Below are positions 46,621 to 60,480 of a stretch of DNA of 64,000 bases, one piece after another (position 1 is the first letter of the stretch; the number at the start of each line of letters is the position of its first letter). The position numbers and the translations under genes are program-made. Source of the stretch: Stenopsyche tienmushanensis. Taxonomy: Eukaryota > Arthropoda > Insecta > Trichoptera > Stenopsychidae. The notes under the pieces were generated by a model, which was given only the letters and a program-made list of their open reading frames with translations, did not search any database and was not told where the DNA came from. The stretch lies in NCBI GenBank assembly GCA_008973525.1, contig WACJ01000389.1:62001-126000 (forward strand). The letters run 5' to 3'.

Positions 46621-48670
46621 CAAGAAAATAGGATTAAGATCTTCATGATGCTATCAAATGTAGATGAAATCTATTACAATATGAGCGTTAGTGCATCTCT
46701 GATATGCATATGGTATGATTATGTTCGATTGGGGATAATTTTTTAAAGAAATTATGTCTACGTCTTTTTAATATTGATCGATAGTGAAACAGCAATTTTC
46801 AATGAATGTGACCCAATTCTGATGAATCGGCTCGACTAAAAATTCCTTTATTAAAAATATTCAGCCATTGTATGAGTGTCTATCATATCTTTTCCGACTA
46901 CTTCAGCTGAAAAGCCTGCCGGATCTTAAGTGATCAACTGGCGGTTTGTATATTTTTAGAAGTATTGATCCAGTTTATAAAATGTGGTCGTAGCAGCAAA
47001 TCTATACAGAGTTTCAGGATTTAACACATCTTTTAAAAATCAAAATTAAAGAAGCACAAGGCACATTTACAATTGTTTGTAAATATTGAGCGTTCGAGAT
47101 TCTGTTCATATCAGTGACGCTAATTATGTACATGACCCCATTTTACATTTTTGTTGTTGTGGGATGTTGTTTTAATGAAATGTATGATTTAAATACAAAT
47201 ATTATACATGCACACAATAAATTTGTATTTATGCATATTTAATTTATTGTCGGTAAGATGGGGAAAAGATGAAATCGAATGCAGACGATTGCCGGATGCT
47301 GCTGATATTCTGGGGATGAATTTCATTGGAGATCTCTGTTAAATAACATGATGGTCCTAGAATTTCCCAAGAAGATATTAGGGCAGTCCGCTGTATTATT
47401 ACATAGGACACGGTTGGAAAAAACACGATCGTAAATGGTCGGTTAGAATAAACACGAGCGAAAACAGACACACGCGACTTGCGGATCTGCTATCACCTGA
47501 CCTGCTGATAATTGCCAGCACCAACATAAAATATTTGCGATAACACAATGTAACTAATTTAAATTAAGTGTTTGCACACATTTCCTAAGAGCCGCCGTAA
47601 AGAATCATTCGAGTGGTCTGCAAACAGACATGATCGCTACAAAACATCCTCGTCGACTAGGTGTTAATGGTGTATGCGAATTTGCATGTGGGCTTCGCCT
47701 CACAGCGAAGAAATCCACTCTTGGATTTCGATCCTGCACGTTTGTGATTTATTTTTATTTATTATACAGCAGATGGAGTTTTCATGCAAACCGGTTCTTC
47801 GTCGTCATCATATTGACATGTGTCAATCGTATTTTTGTAAACAAGACGAGAAAAACTCCACTTCGAATTGGATCGATTGATTCCAAGAATACGATTTATA
47901 TAAATCTTCAGCAACTGGTGGAAATACAGACATCAATATCATCTTATTTATCGGATTCGTATTATAAGGATTCAAATTAATTTTGTGAAAAAATTCTGAT
48001 CAATCGCAACGATTTAGATATATCTTGATATTCAACTTTTGTAAAAGTAAAAACTTAACCAATTAAAATATAGACGTCGAATTGACGGATGAAGAAAAAC
48101 ACCTAGTTTCTTAACAAAAATCAATACATATAATTAAAAATCTATTTGAATATGTAACATTATTGTAGTAAGATAAAAATTGGATATCGTCTTCATTCTG
48201 ACAAGTGAAAAATCAAGTGTATTCGTAAAAAAAGATACATATATGTAGGACAGAAACTATATGAATAAAGTCATTTATTCATATTATATTTATCGGACTA
48301 TTACGTTAAATAAGGAGAAAAGGTCTTTAGGTCAGCTCGCCGACAAAAATCAAGTTAATGGTAAGCATCTACGATAAGCTGACATCTTCAGGACTCTAAT
48401 AATATCTGTTTTTTCTTTTAGCCAGATCGAAAATATACATATCGACAATAAATTTGGAAACGCGTATTGTCGTGTTATATATAAGCCCAAAGACCCAACT
48501 GATGAGCTTTTTTGGATGATAATATAATGAAGTTATCTTCGGCATTTGTAGTATATTTTGGGAGTCCAGTGTTTTCCTGTCCTTACAAATTTCAGTCAAC
48601 TGGTGTCTTCTAATGGTGTAATGTACCCTCTTGGCGGAAATCATCATTTTATGCATTCTGTTTAAAAAGC
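46621..48670. other. gene-free AT-rich stretch
   Basis: No gene recognised. The left end of SINE copy 2 (family G) must lie just before 48671. Confidence 0.5.
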
Positions 48671-48678
48671 CATAGACC

Positions 48679-49573
48679 CAGTGATGTAGTGGGGCGGGGG
48701 CGCGTTGGGCCGGCGCTCCCACACCTTTTTCTAGAAGATTTGGAAATTTTGCATAGTATAAATTGTAAAAAAAAAAATTTTTTTAAGACCCAAAAATGTG
48801 TTCTCTTAAAAATATTGTTTATTTAAAATGTGTAAAAAAAGTATTTGTTTCCACATGGTTACCAAAAATCAAATAAAAGACACGATGGGATAAATTATTA
48901 CCTTTTTTCTTTTCGGTGCTCTAAGAACTAGCTAAGAAAGTAGCTTAAAGTTGTAAGATAGATAAATATACAGTTTTTTATGAGTGGATAGAAGTCTAGA
49001 CTCGTTCGGGATCCCATTTGGCGCGGGCTAATTATGTAAATTAGCCTCTGATGGGAAAATGCCGCAAAAAAACTTAAAAAAGGACGGAGTGGTCACAAGG
49101 TCTGTGTGTCCAACCGGTCCGCTTTTCCAACCGCTGACATGATGAATGAATGCCTTGCAATCGGATGCCATACTCGAACATGTCTAGAGAACGATTACGA
49201 GCTCTCATTATAAAACGAAGTTGACCGAAGAATACTGATTGGGTGGGTTGTTTAAATTTTACAATCAATGAAAAATATTGTTGTCTTTATTTTATTGCGG
49301 GCTTATGCCAACTTGGTCGACCCAGTGTTTAAATGATAATGAAAAAAAGAGGGATTAGACAACTTAGTATATATTAAAAAACTGGCAGAGATCAGTGTTC
49401 CATCAGTGTTGATTAAAAATAAAGATCCATGTGCAACTCTCAACTTGGTCGGTGTTTTGCGCCCTAAGCTCAGTTGCGTCAATAACGTTTATGGTGAGGG
49501 GGGGGGGGGGGGGTAATAAAATATTATAATTAATCAGCGCTCCCAGACTTTTTTATTTAGCACTACACCACTG
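48679..49573. mobile_element. hAT element inserted into a SINE
   Basis: The ends cagtgatgtagtg (48679-48691) and cactacaccactg (49561-49573) are inverted repeats with 12 of 13 matches. The perfect 8-bp duplication catagacc flanks both sides (48671-48678, 49574-49581). Both ends also carry gcgctccca as a subterminal motif. These features define a non-autonomous hAT element of 895 bp. No transposase is encoded. It holds a run of 16 G at 49498-49513. Confidence 0.85.
49498..49513. repeat. G homopolymer of 16
   Basis: Sixteen uninterrupted G inside the hAT element at 48679-49573. Length is likely to vary between individuals or between assemblies. Confidence 0.9.
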
Positions 49574-49710
49574 CATAGACCCGCGATCAAACAGTCGAAC
49601 TATCAACTCAATCATCATGGGTTTAAATCCATAAGAGGTTTGGCTGGCGACCGCATTAAAAAATATATATTCATTATGAAAAACCATGTCAAAATAATAA
49701 TTTTTAATAT
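49574..49710 (+). repeat. tRNA-like SINE (family G), copy 2, right part
   Basis: It agrees with the reverse complement of 15293-15440: acccgcgatcaaa, caactcaatcatcatggg, tttaaatcc, ggtttggctggcgaccgca and atgaaaaaccatgtcaaaat. The hAT element at 48679-49573 splits this copy near the A-box-like region, so its first bases lie left of 48678. Confidence 0.6.
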
Positions 49711-52700
49711 TGAATATAAGACATAACACATTATTTATAACAGTTAATTGCTATGATTTAACATAAAACTCGATATTATGTTTCCAAACTTATTTTCGGT
49801 AGTGTAGGTCATTTTGTAAGATATTTAATGGGGTAATTTAAGGTAATTAGTGGGTGTTCTTTTTAAAGGTCATCCTTATGATATACTAATACACAAAAGC
49901 AAATTTATTTTCTTGAATAGCATTAGATATTAGAGCTAAATGATTCAATTCTCTATGAGTTTTTACATGTAAATATTATGCATTTTGACCCACCATGACC
50001 GTATTTTTTAAATTTTTGAATGATTTAATATTTTATAAAAAAATACTCAACAGCAAATGATCATCAATATCTTAAATTTCCATAAAAATAACCACTTCGA
50101 AATGATTTGGCTAAAATATATACTATTTATCTAACAAAAGCGCTTTATAATACTGACCTTTATAAAGGACAGCCGATTTAAATATCAGATCTAAAGGAAA
50201 TAATATAAAATTGGCATATATTAAGTTATGTCTAATAATTTATCCGTATTTGTAATGATTTTAATAAGATAGAAATCGTAATGTGGTATGATCTATAAAA
50301 TGATTTTCAATAATTCTAGAATCCAATGTATAGAGTCGAAAAATAAAGAGGTCTACTTGTTGTTTTAAATTTCCTTTTCTAGAGATAATTGCGGATCCAT
50401 GAGAAAATGATTACAGTTTTGTTTCTTTTTCAGATTCTAGAAATCAGGTTAAATTTGGATCGGAGTGTTTGACCACAAATATATTGGCACAGTAAACTAG
50501 AGCATAGAAGTTGAAGAATTCACGTTTAGAGAAGTAAACTAACAAAATTTCTAAAGTAGTTAGCTGACATGTTTAAGAGCATCGTTTAATAAAATCATAT
50601 GATTAATATATTTAATTAATAAGATTGAGTAAGAAACTAAAATTGCGTCATCCACTATGTCCAAACAAGAGTTTCCCCTGCTGATTAATCATGATTTATG
50701 GATGACTTTTCAAATTATTTGTCGTCGTATTTAGTCATAGTTTACAGGTCATCCTGATCATTCAATGCCCTAAAGATATTGGAGTCGTCTCATCAGGATC
50801 GAATATCATCGACGGCCTGCACGAGTGAAGGATTCTGAGAAAACAGCATAGACAGGCCTAATTCAAACAATTAACACATTCTATCGGCTTTTTATCTGCA
50901 CGATTCCGTTGGAGCAAAATGTGTTTTCGTCTAACGTTTCACTCTGTTCGTTTTACGTGTTCAATGTTATTCGTTGCGCGATAGCTGAAGCCAATAAACC
51001 GGTTTTCCTCGCATCTAAAATTGTTCTGTTCTCTACTAATCTGATGTTGTAATTATGTGAACCTGTCTGTGTTGTAATCAGTCTTCAGGATTTGTGTTCG
51101 CCGCGTTCCTTATTCGGGTCGATCTATGACGAATATTCAAGAAAATGCAGTCGAGGTTGAGGTCGTTTGTCTTCATCTCGTTGTTTGATGCTATTTACTT
51201 CCATTGGCATTCGCAATTTCCATTTCCAACAAGTCTTCAGATCTGCTGCCTATTATGCAATTTGAATGTCAGGGCCATATTTTGAAGAATTTCGTCTAGT
51301 CATATACACCATAACAGAGTAGATATTATGATAAACTCATTAAACAAATAAACATTTGATTATACTGTATATAAAAGCATTTTATTCTGAGACATCTACA
51401 TGGCGGAAAATCTTTAAATGATGTGAATATAAGCAATATTTATAAGAGGGAAATTATAGGACGAGGATCAAAAATAAGCAGGTATTTAATTAAATCAGTA
51501 TTTTTTTATGGAAATATGATCTGCATGATTTTTTCAATATTTACTCTGTCAGAACCTGGAAAATCTGGCTTAAATTGATTCGAGACATAAACATCCGAAC
51601 AATGATTACAAGTACCGACGTAATCTCGCGCTTCTCAATTTTCGAGTATTTTTAGCACACCAAAACGCTCAATCGGAATCTTATTATTTTTGCATTAGAT
51701 GCTTTAAATATTCTGTAGGAATTTGTATATTTTAGATCTATTACTTTCCATGTTATTTGATTGTTATTTCGACGATATCTAGAGTGCTTGCTTGAATCGG
51801 ATCGCTCGTGTGGTTGTCGTATTCCAAGTACTCTTGACCCTGTTTAGATAATATATTCTATTTGTAAATTTTTGATTGATGAATGAAATTATTCTCAAGC
51901 AATGACTGATATTATTGAATGATTGTTTTGAGGTTTGATCCATCGTTTTAATATGAATTCCTTGACGATTCCGGACCGAATGATTTTAGCTGTTGAGTGT
52001 CGCTGATGATGCACCAGCTTTAAATGATCGTTTGAATCATAAAATTAGTAGAGCCATATGAGTGGCTGATGTCACTATATTCAGGAAGGTATATAAATTG
52101 TTGTTGATGGATTAAATTGTGTCCTAAAATGTGCAATTTGAATTGATTGCAGGATGTTCCCAGCGATTGCTCAATGTTAGCGTCGATATCGAAGTACTTG
52201 AAGGAATGTCATTTTTAACACATTCTTTTGATATACAAAATATACATTGTCATGGAATGGTCGTGACGAATATACACGCATGTTATACAATATTTTATGG
52301 CAACAAAGTTGCGGGATTTGTGTTGAAACAGCGTAACTCTCCTGTCACTCAAACGCGAGGCCATAGAAAGTAGCCATATGTCGTAGTTCTATGTGATAGC
52401 GTTGACGCAATTCGTCTAAAAACTCAAATATAAATACTCAATTCGTTTGTTGTATATTATAACTAATTGGCGTATAGCAATCAAGTCTTTGGCATAATAT
52501 TCGGATGTAATTATTTTTTAAATAAATTTATATCAAAGCGCCCAATACGGCCTAGACCTCTCTTAATGGCATCAAACTGACCATATGCCAGCTCAATATG
52601 GCATCTCTTTGAAAAATGCTAATTTTGCCCTATCCACCTTTTTATAGATTATACAATTAATAGACATTCGGCGAACATTGCTGGATTCATTGGCACTTTG

Positions 52701-53440
52701 ATTTATCGCCCATAACCGATGAATAAAGAAACAATTCGGTCACTAGAACAGTAATTCCGCTCGTAAAAATCGTCGTTCAAACACTTTACTACATCCTTAA
52801 ATATGATTAGTGCTTTGAATATCAATGACGTGGCCATTAGCCTATTGTTTTGATGAAAATGAGTCGAGATTGCATCGTAAACGATGAACCAGTTCTAGCA
52901 TCAATGATTTGAACCTGAAAATTGGAGACATGCGTCGCCATTATGTCATCGTTGCTGATGTCAACTTGAAGTATTGAAACGAACGGTTACAATCATCATT
53001 CGTGTATTATATATACGCCATCTGGCTATTTATGATCAACATCATCATCATTCAATGCCCATACATATCTATCAAGATATTAATGATCCCTGATTTACGC
53101 GATTATTGAATTTCATGCAGCTTTCGCGTAATTCTAATCGCACTAAGAATTGATCTACATCTTAAATTTGTTTTTAATTTAAAATTGACTTTTAACATAT
53201 TTAGAGTTGAAATAGTATATTTGTAGAATGTAGAAGAATATATTTATAATGCTTTATATTAGGGCATTAATATATTTTTGCTATTCAAATGTTCCAATGG
53301 ATGCACAGACAAAAATGTATCCTGAATTTATTACGAATGAACTTTCCAAATTATCTTTCCTATTTCGACATTATTTTTGCTTTTTTAGAATTATACTTTC
53401 ACAAATCGATCCTTCTCCGAATGATCAGTTACTATTTTTA
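49711..53440. other. gene-free stretch
   Basis: About 3.7 kb without a recognisable exon, RNA gene or repeat. The part from 50650 to 52100 is less AT-rich and of higher complexity than its flanks, but no feature could be named. Confidence 0.45.
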
Positions 53441-53449
53441 CCTGATTCA

Positions 53450-54045
53450 CTGTATTGCCCACCCCTTTTGCTCCACGCTCTCCAGAGGAGACGAGGTTTC
53501 TGCGGAAAAGACCAGATTCAGACCATGTGTATCCGAAGGTGCGATGGAGGAGGAATGACTAATGTTAAGCTAAATTCAAAGGATTTACTTCCGCGGTTTC
53601 ACTGTCACCACGAGTCCAACCTCAGTTTGAAGGAGGCTGCAGCAAATGACGGACTGTAAGGACTACCCCTTCGCCATGGTACTCGTATCGGTTCGGTCAT
53701 TCTTAGTAGCCATGGAGACGAGTCGCCGTTCGAACAGCCTAAAACCGTTCTTCCCTGTTTGCCTAGGCTGTTGAGGATAGTGGTGAGCCTTTAACGCCGT
53801 CTCCACTAACTACTGTAATCGGCTGTTCCACACACCGCTTTATGGGTACGCAACACAGGGTGACCTGCGCACCTAACTCATGTTAGCTGGGCTACCCCAG
53901 TAGCGTTTGATGAGCACACAGAAGAGGCTACTTTCGCACACCTCTACACATCATTACCTTAGGGTTGTAACCGATGCCCATGGGCCTAGGGTTGCCCCCC
54001 CTGGAGTTTTATGGGTGGGTATCGTGGAGTCTAACACCCACCCGG
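53450..54045 (+). repeat. dispersed repeat family F, copy 3
   Basis: Closely similar to 14540-15160: ttgctccacgctctccaga, cgaaggtgcgatggagga, aaattcaaaggatttacttc, atggtactcgtatcggttcg, ctcatgttagctgggctacc, then the terminal stem gggtgggt...acccaccc around 54016-54043. It ends about 50 bp before the Tc1/mariner-related element copy 2. Confidence 0.75.
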
Positions 54046-54094
54046 ACCTTTGTCAATAGTTGAACTTGTACCTTTCTCAATCAAATCTCAAAAA

Positions 54095-54834
54095 TCAGCA
54101 CGTCCTTAAACAAAGAAATCTAGTGATGTCAGGTCTGGAAAACGTACAAGACACAGAATAGGGCACGTTCCCAGACAAAGAAATCCAATGGTGTCAGGTC
54201 TGAAAGCCGTGCGAGTCACGGAATAGGGCACGTCCCCAGGCAAAGAAACCCAATGGTGCCAGATCTGGAGATCGTGCGATCCACAGAATGGGGCCACCAA
54301 AAGAGTTAATTTACACGACAGAGGTGCCCACAAAAGTAATTCCAATTGAATAAAAAATAATGAAAGAGGAAATGCTACTTCAAACAACTACGCTACTTCA
54401 AGTTTAACGACTTATTTAATAATTTGAATGACAAGTAGCATATCGTTGAAAAGGGTATAAACTAGAAAGCATTTTAAAACCAAACTAAGGTCAAAATGTT
54501 AGTTTTTTTTTTGAAGAATTTTGAAGTTGACATTACTCATTTTATGACTTTGGAAGCTCAAAAGTAATTTTATTTAAACCAATTGCACAAAATAATGATT
54601 CATTTAGATCAAAAATACGTTGCAAAATATAAAAACAGCTATTTTGTGCTATTACGACTACAGATAAAAAATATAACGTTTTAAAAGTGAAATTTATGGT
54701 TTTTTTCAAAGTGTTGAAAAAAAAATCTATTTTGACAACCCTGACACTTAGAACATAGGGTTTATGTGTGAAACTTTGCAAAAGACACATCTAACCCACA
54801 AAAAATTGTGTCGGTCCATACACCAAACATCCTG
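54095..54834 (-). mobile_element. non-autonomous Tc1/mariner-related element, copy 2
   Basis: Read on the minus strand it begins caggatgtttggtgtatgga (ending at 54834, next to TA). It follows copy 1 (2395-3200) through the AT-rich part to the 65-bp units at 54242, 54177 and 54112. The units encode RFPDLTSLDFF-like text on this strand. Unlike copy 1 it has no inverted block, so it shows the original arrangement. The frame is broken and the upstream catalytic domain is absent. Confidence 0.75.
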
Positions 54835-54839
54835 TATAC

Positions 54840-57360
54840 AAAATTCGAATACTCGAATATTTTATTGATTTCATATTCGCTATTCGAATAATTTAGTACA
54901 CGATTATTTGGGACTCCTACTTGTGACCATTTATTTCAAAAGATTATGATCTAAAACATAATTGTCTAGGGACAGTGAAACCTATGATACGCCGGTTCAT
55001 AAAAATGTTTTTGATCAATACCTCTTACTAGTTTTGACATATGATTGTGAAATATGGCGATTGAAGGCTAAAGTATATCGAAACTACGAAAAGTACTCAG
55101 AAGTATATGAAGTATATCAAAAGGAGCGCGTGGATACGAGCAAAGGTCGAGAGCTTGTGACATTTTTATGAGATTGTAGTCTTTGAAATGGCAGTATGCA
55201 TGTCTTTGACAGGGCGATTTGATGAAATACGGATCGAATCCATTGGATCAGAATAAAAATGAACTATAAAATCTTTTGAGCCGATGATGATGATGTAAAT
55301 GTATACACTTATCATTTGAATTTGTTGTAAGGTGATGATTAAATGATGATATTTTTGCGTCCAATGAACGTCATTTGAACGATTGTTTATATCCTGGCCA
55401 AATTTCGATTCGATGATTGTATTATGTATAACTTAATTAAATGTATGTGAAATTCTAAATACACAGGGATTAAAGTTTTCCCATATTTCATAAGCTCGGG
55501 GAGTCGTTTCGTAATCGTCTCGCATTGAAATATATTCGGGATCTTTCCCTTGAAACTGTTGAAGGTCTATTATCACATTCCCGCAAGTATCCCAAAGATG
55601 CTGACGATAAGGGCGTATAATTTTGCTTCGGCAACCCTTTTACCTTCATTAAAATCGTCCCGAAACGAGAACTATTTAGAATAAAATGGTAAACTTTACG
55701 GGGGTCGTCTATTTTTAGAGTTCGCTGCTATTTACATTTGAGTATCTTAACGTGGAAGAACTCGCTTGTTAAGTGATGAAGAATATATTATTTAGCAATA
55801 TTCTGGGCTTTGCAAATGGCCTTCTGACCTGAATAGGGTTTTTCATGATTTTCGAAGATTTACGCGTTTGAAGGCCCGTAGCAAAGTTTGCACGAAAGTG
55901 TTATTGCGATTGAAGATGATTGCAGCGTTCATGACGTTAGCACACATTAATCTTTGGTTTCCATTTTGCTCTTCTCGCAGTGTTTTCGATTTCTAGTCAC
56001 ATTTGCGGTATCATTGTGTAATTTTCTCCGTAAGCCATTAACCTACATTTAGCTGCAACATAAGTTCTTTGCTCAATCGAATGCATATCGATTTTAAATC
56101 TTTTATGGTTTGCTCTGCGATTGGCGTTGAACGCAGCGCGCTGATGATTCAAGGTCGAAGATGACAGCAATATTTCATAGATTTAACACGAGATGAATTT
56201 CCGCTTCATCGTTGCATCGGCGTGGAGAAGTTACATCTAAAATTAGATTCCGGGATGAATATGCGGCAAACTCTGCTCGAAATTACCGATCCTTGAAGCC
56301 GAGTTAAAATTAGTTTGTGTGGTTAAAGGATTCATCGAATTCCTTAATCCGCCCTCATACATGCCTTGCAGAGCTTCAAAACTGCTTTCAACAATTATTT
56401 GCGGAAGAATTACTGGCGAAACTACTGAAGAATTTAAGACGCCGGAGTCTTATGTACTCGACTGAAAAATGATGAGTCTGACATTGGACGTCCGACGTTA
56501 TGTAAAAGTTGTATTGTATTATGGATGGTAAATTATATGAAACCATCCGAATAAATCACTCTGGTAAATGATGTTTTTTTTTTACAAGCGTATGTAAACT
56601 AATGATGTGTGGAGAGACAAGAATTTGTGACAAATGGCGGAAAAAATCAGACAAAACGATTTATACCAATTACTCTAAGACGCGTAGTTGAACTATCCTG
56701 TATCCATATGGATCTTCTTCTTATGATGCCATGTCTTTGAGCGTAGGCGTCAATGATGGACCACAAGCTGCTTCTATCATCCCAAAAAAAAAAACAGGAA
56801 CATCGCCATCCTGAATAGCTGTTCCACTCTCGAGGTTGTCAAGTCGTTGATGTTTCTAAGCAATGACATTCCTCTCTATCCAAAGATTATCATTTTTAAA
56901 TACATTTATTATCACTCGTTGTGGACAAAATAATGGATCATATTAAATTATTGACTTCTTGAATATGCAGATCTTTGATTGATACTTGCAGTATAATTGG
57001 CAAGAGTTGCAAATATACATAATTTATATAAATATATGCAGTTAGTACCTGTGATTGGTAATTCATAATCATTATCATTATCAGTTGTATAAAGTTCGCA
57101 GTATTGAAATGTAAATATTTTCAGTCGTATTTCATGTTTTTCTGATTTTTAGGGGTGTGTCTTAGCTAGGGGTTCTCAAATTTAATTTTTTATGCTTTTG
57201 GCAAATTGGTGTGTCTATATGTAACATTTCATACGATTTTATATATTTAAACTATTGACCACTTGAGTTATTTGAAGATTAAATACTCCTCCAGCAGCAA
57301 GCTGATACTCACATAGTCGACCCTATTAAATAATATGGAGCATGATGAACCTTACCGGTT
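54840..57360. other. gene-free stretch
   Basis: No gene recognised. Near 57166 a tag ggggttctcaaat resembles some hAT termini, but no partner end was found. Confidence 0.45.
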
Positions 57361-57369
57361 TGGAACCAA

Positions 57370-57960
57370 GAATCTTTAGGGTTTTTTACATCAGATTGTA
57401 ACTGGGAATCAGAAATGGATACTGTAAGACAACCCCAAAAAGAAGAAATATTACGCTAGACCCGGCCAATCGTTGCCATCGACCTTAATATCAACACCAA
57501 AACCGAATATTCATGGTTAAAAGGTCATGCTATGCATTTGGTGGGATCAAAAGGGTGTTGTGTACTATGAGCTGCTACAACCTGACAATTCCAATACAGG
57601 CTATCGGTATAATCGTAAATAGTAGTCAGTATAAGTAGTAAAATATGACAAAGTTATTCTTCTATCGCATGTCGCAAAAATCGTAAAAAAACTATTTGGA
57701 AACGTTCAAGTGGGATATTTTACTGTACCCGCCGTATTCTCCAGACATTGCTTCTTCTGATTATTGGTTATTCCGACAGATATAGTATGATTTGGCAGCT
57801 TATCGGTTCACTTCTTTCGCAGAAATCAAAAATTGGCTCCTAGCTTGGATCGCCTAAAAAGATGAGACATTTTTTCGAGATTGAATTCCTAAATTGTCTA
57901 AAAGTTGGGAAAAGTTAGTAACCAGTGATCGAAAATATTTTGATTAATCTGTTCATTCAT
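57370..57960 (+). mobile_element. dead mariner transposase
   Basis: Across shifting frames one reads FLHQIVTGNQKW, then NPKKKKYYARPGQS, PKPNIHG, KVMLCIWWDQKGVVYYELLQ and, after a decayed stretch, WDILLYPPYSPDIASSDYWLF and AAYRFTSFAEIKNWL. This is the DDE domain of a mariner transposase in order. In the first catalytic motif the usual Asp (TGDEKW) is Asn; the third (SSDYWLF) keeps its Asp. Stops and frameshifts make it inactive. The N-terminal DNA-binding half is missing or too decayed to see. Confidence 0.85.
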
Positions 57961-57989
57961 TTTGTTCTGAAATAAATGCAACTACGAAT

Positions 57990-59275
57990 TGAACTAATTT
58001 GCACTCCCAATATGTAAATATTAAATTATGATAAATTATGTATTTTATGATATGATTGTTAAAGCTGTATAAATGGATCATTCAACGCTTTAAAATTGAA
58101 TCCATAAACATCGTATGTTTTTGCAATCAATTGATATTTAAAAATTGATGTATTACCTAAATGTCGCTGTGATTTGATGGGGTTTTATTGAAATATTCAG
58201 GGTTGTTATACCAATTATTTTCCCATAGCTCTTACTCTTGTTTGAGCAATTAATGCTAGGCCACAATTTGTTTGAATACTATTTTTATCTTGCAATATAG
58301 CGTGATTGCTCGTTTAACATTGCGCCATTGTATGAACACCATAATTGTCGCTAAAATGCGACAAAATTAAAAATAGAAATAGAATCCATTTTAAGAGCCG
58401 AAGTTGTCGTGGTCTCTGCGTAATGTCTTTCGTCCGCTCTTCATTGTGTTGAAATGCAGGGAAAACGTACATATTTCGGCGTGTTCGCCTTATCGTTTCT
58501 TGCCTTACCTTTTCATGTTTTTTTATAGTTATGGGGAAAAAGGTGGTCTTTACGAGTGGCTGGCATCGGGTTTTTTGTTATGTCGGTAAAACGTATTCGA
58601 CCAATAACAGTTTATCAATAAAGTCTAAAAATATCGCAGCAATATGGTAGCTTCTAATGTACAATTCGTGCGTGCTTGTGTGGATTGCGGGTGTGTGTTG
58701 CCGCCTTTATCAGATTTACTGACCATTCTATGTTCGAATCAATTCATTCCCTTTTATGTATGTGTAGACATTTTTTTAGGAATTGAATTTCCCTACTTGT
58801 ATGTGAATAAATGACCTAGAAATACCAAAAAGGGATTAAAAAAGCAATGATTTCTCGGATTCAACTAGGATTTTTCGAGAGAGGGTCGCCAAGATAATGG
58901 GTCATATGCAATATTATTTTGTAATCTTTTCTGCGATACAAATATTCATGAAAAATTTAAGATAACTTAGGGGGAAAAAAACACTGTTTTGTCTGGCAAA
59001 TGATTATCTATACGCTGTTCACGCGTTTTGCTTGCGAGAATATCAGCCATTTTTACACGGTCGTCACACGTGAATATCAAAAGTAAGCATTATATTGTTT
59101 GATAATAATGTCATAAAATGCAATGGTTCATTATGTACTCAATGTAGGCCACTTTTAGTATTAGTTGTTTTCATCATAAAAAAAATATTGGATACATTAT
59201 TTTAACAAACCGCTCGTTAGAGCCGGTTTTTGGATTGGATATATCAAATATTTAGTACTATTTATCTCAAATTTA
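57990..59275. other. gene-free AT-rich stretch
   Basis: No gene or repeat recognised. Confidence 0.5.
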
Positions 59276-59278
59276 AGT

Positions 59279-60010
59279 ACAGTAGACTCTCGATTATTCA
59301 GGCTAATGCTGGGGTAGGAAGGACACGGATAACTGGAAAACCAGATAGATTTGCTTCGAATATAACATCATATTTACAATACAAATTTTTATTTCATGAC
59401 TTTAATACATATTATTTATTAAGAAAAAACTCATATATGTAGTTAAGCAGATAAGTAAGTTTTGAGATTTTTTAAGCAAATTTCCAATATCACTTTGAAT
59501 TTTTTTTAAAGCTATTATATTATTATATTCAAATCCTCTTTGTTAAGCGTAATCTAACAATGTTTTAACATAGTTCAACGCCGTTTTATGAACAATGTAA
59601 TCATTGATATCTACTTCACTTGTGTTACTCTGATTTTATTCCTCTTGGGAAACAAAAAGAAAGGATAATTACATCACCCATGCATTCAAAATCTGGATCA
59701 TTTAAATCATGATCGAGCTACTCCTCGATGTTTTCCCTATCCACGTTTAAAAACATTCTAAATTATCTAATAATCCACATATTTCAGATATATTATTTGC
59801 TTCATTCTCTTCAGAATGCATTGATCTCCATCCAATATCGTATTTTTTTACAAAAATTAGGTTGTCAAATTCCTTAGCAAAATTTAGACAATAAAGACGT
59901 TTCATTGATAATGTAAGGCCTTGGTTCATGGGCTGGATCAAAGATCAAATATTAAGAGGCAAACGTTTTGTAACCAACAAGTCCATCGCTTGTTTTCCGA
60001 GAGTAAACTG
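59279..60010 (-). mobile_element. dead pogo/Tigger transposase, C-terminal part
   Basis: The right end at 59280 (cagtagactctcgattattc, after TA) is a pogo/Tigger-type terminus. On the minus strand from about 60000 downward one reads KRLPLNI-stop-SLIQPMNQGL, matching the block around the third catalytic aspartate of this family (usually QPMDQG). Here that Asp is Asn. Downstream come KRLYCLNFAKEFDN, NVDRENIEE with LDHDLNDPDFE, and HKTALNYVKTLLDYA, all in the family's order. The rest of the transposase, toward higher coordinates, is not recognisable. Confidence 0.75.
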
Positions 60011-60304
60011 TATTAGAAATGCATTAGATTTAATGACGATTTAAGAGGTTTTAGCCTAATTTCATATTATCCTCATCGTAACATAGCTGATGAGACTATC
60101 TAAAAAGAACGTCATTGTTCTTATGAGAGGGTTTTTTTTAATGGAAGAAGACTTTATTAGAAAAAAAAAACTTGAATAAACCAAATTATCATAATCTTTC
60201 CAGAAAAAGCTTCTACATTGGAATTTTTATCTTTAGTTATTATGAAAATTCATATCTATATTCGTATTGTGCTGACATTGATGAACGTCTTCAAAAATAA
60301 TATT

Positions 60305-60480
60305 CACCCCTAAAGGAGTATTATCCCAGGGTCTGGGATCCTCCCTCCACTTATTCGAAAGAGCACTCTTGTACATTCAGCTCGGAGATAGACAGAGACA
60401 GAAAGAGAACGTTTCGCAATTTAGAAGACAGAGACGGAGAGCTTCCCCGCATACATCGCACGATTATGTATTATCTATGT
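60305..60480 (-). repeat. dispersed repeat family E, copy
   Basis: Inverted relative to 18461-18606. It shows tatcccagggtctgggatcc, attcgaaagagcactcttgt, gagatagacagagacag, gacagagacggagagctt and catacatcgcacgattatg. The class of the element is unknown. Confidence 0.65.

Noticed and set aside
54106..54387. 93-codon minus-strand frame with a start codon
   Set aside because: It is part of the Tc1/mariner-related element; only its last bases are in the transposase frame.
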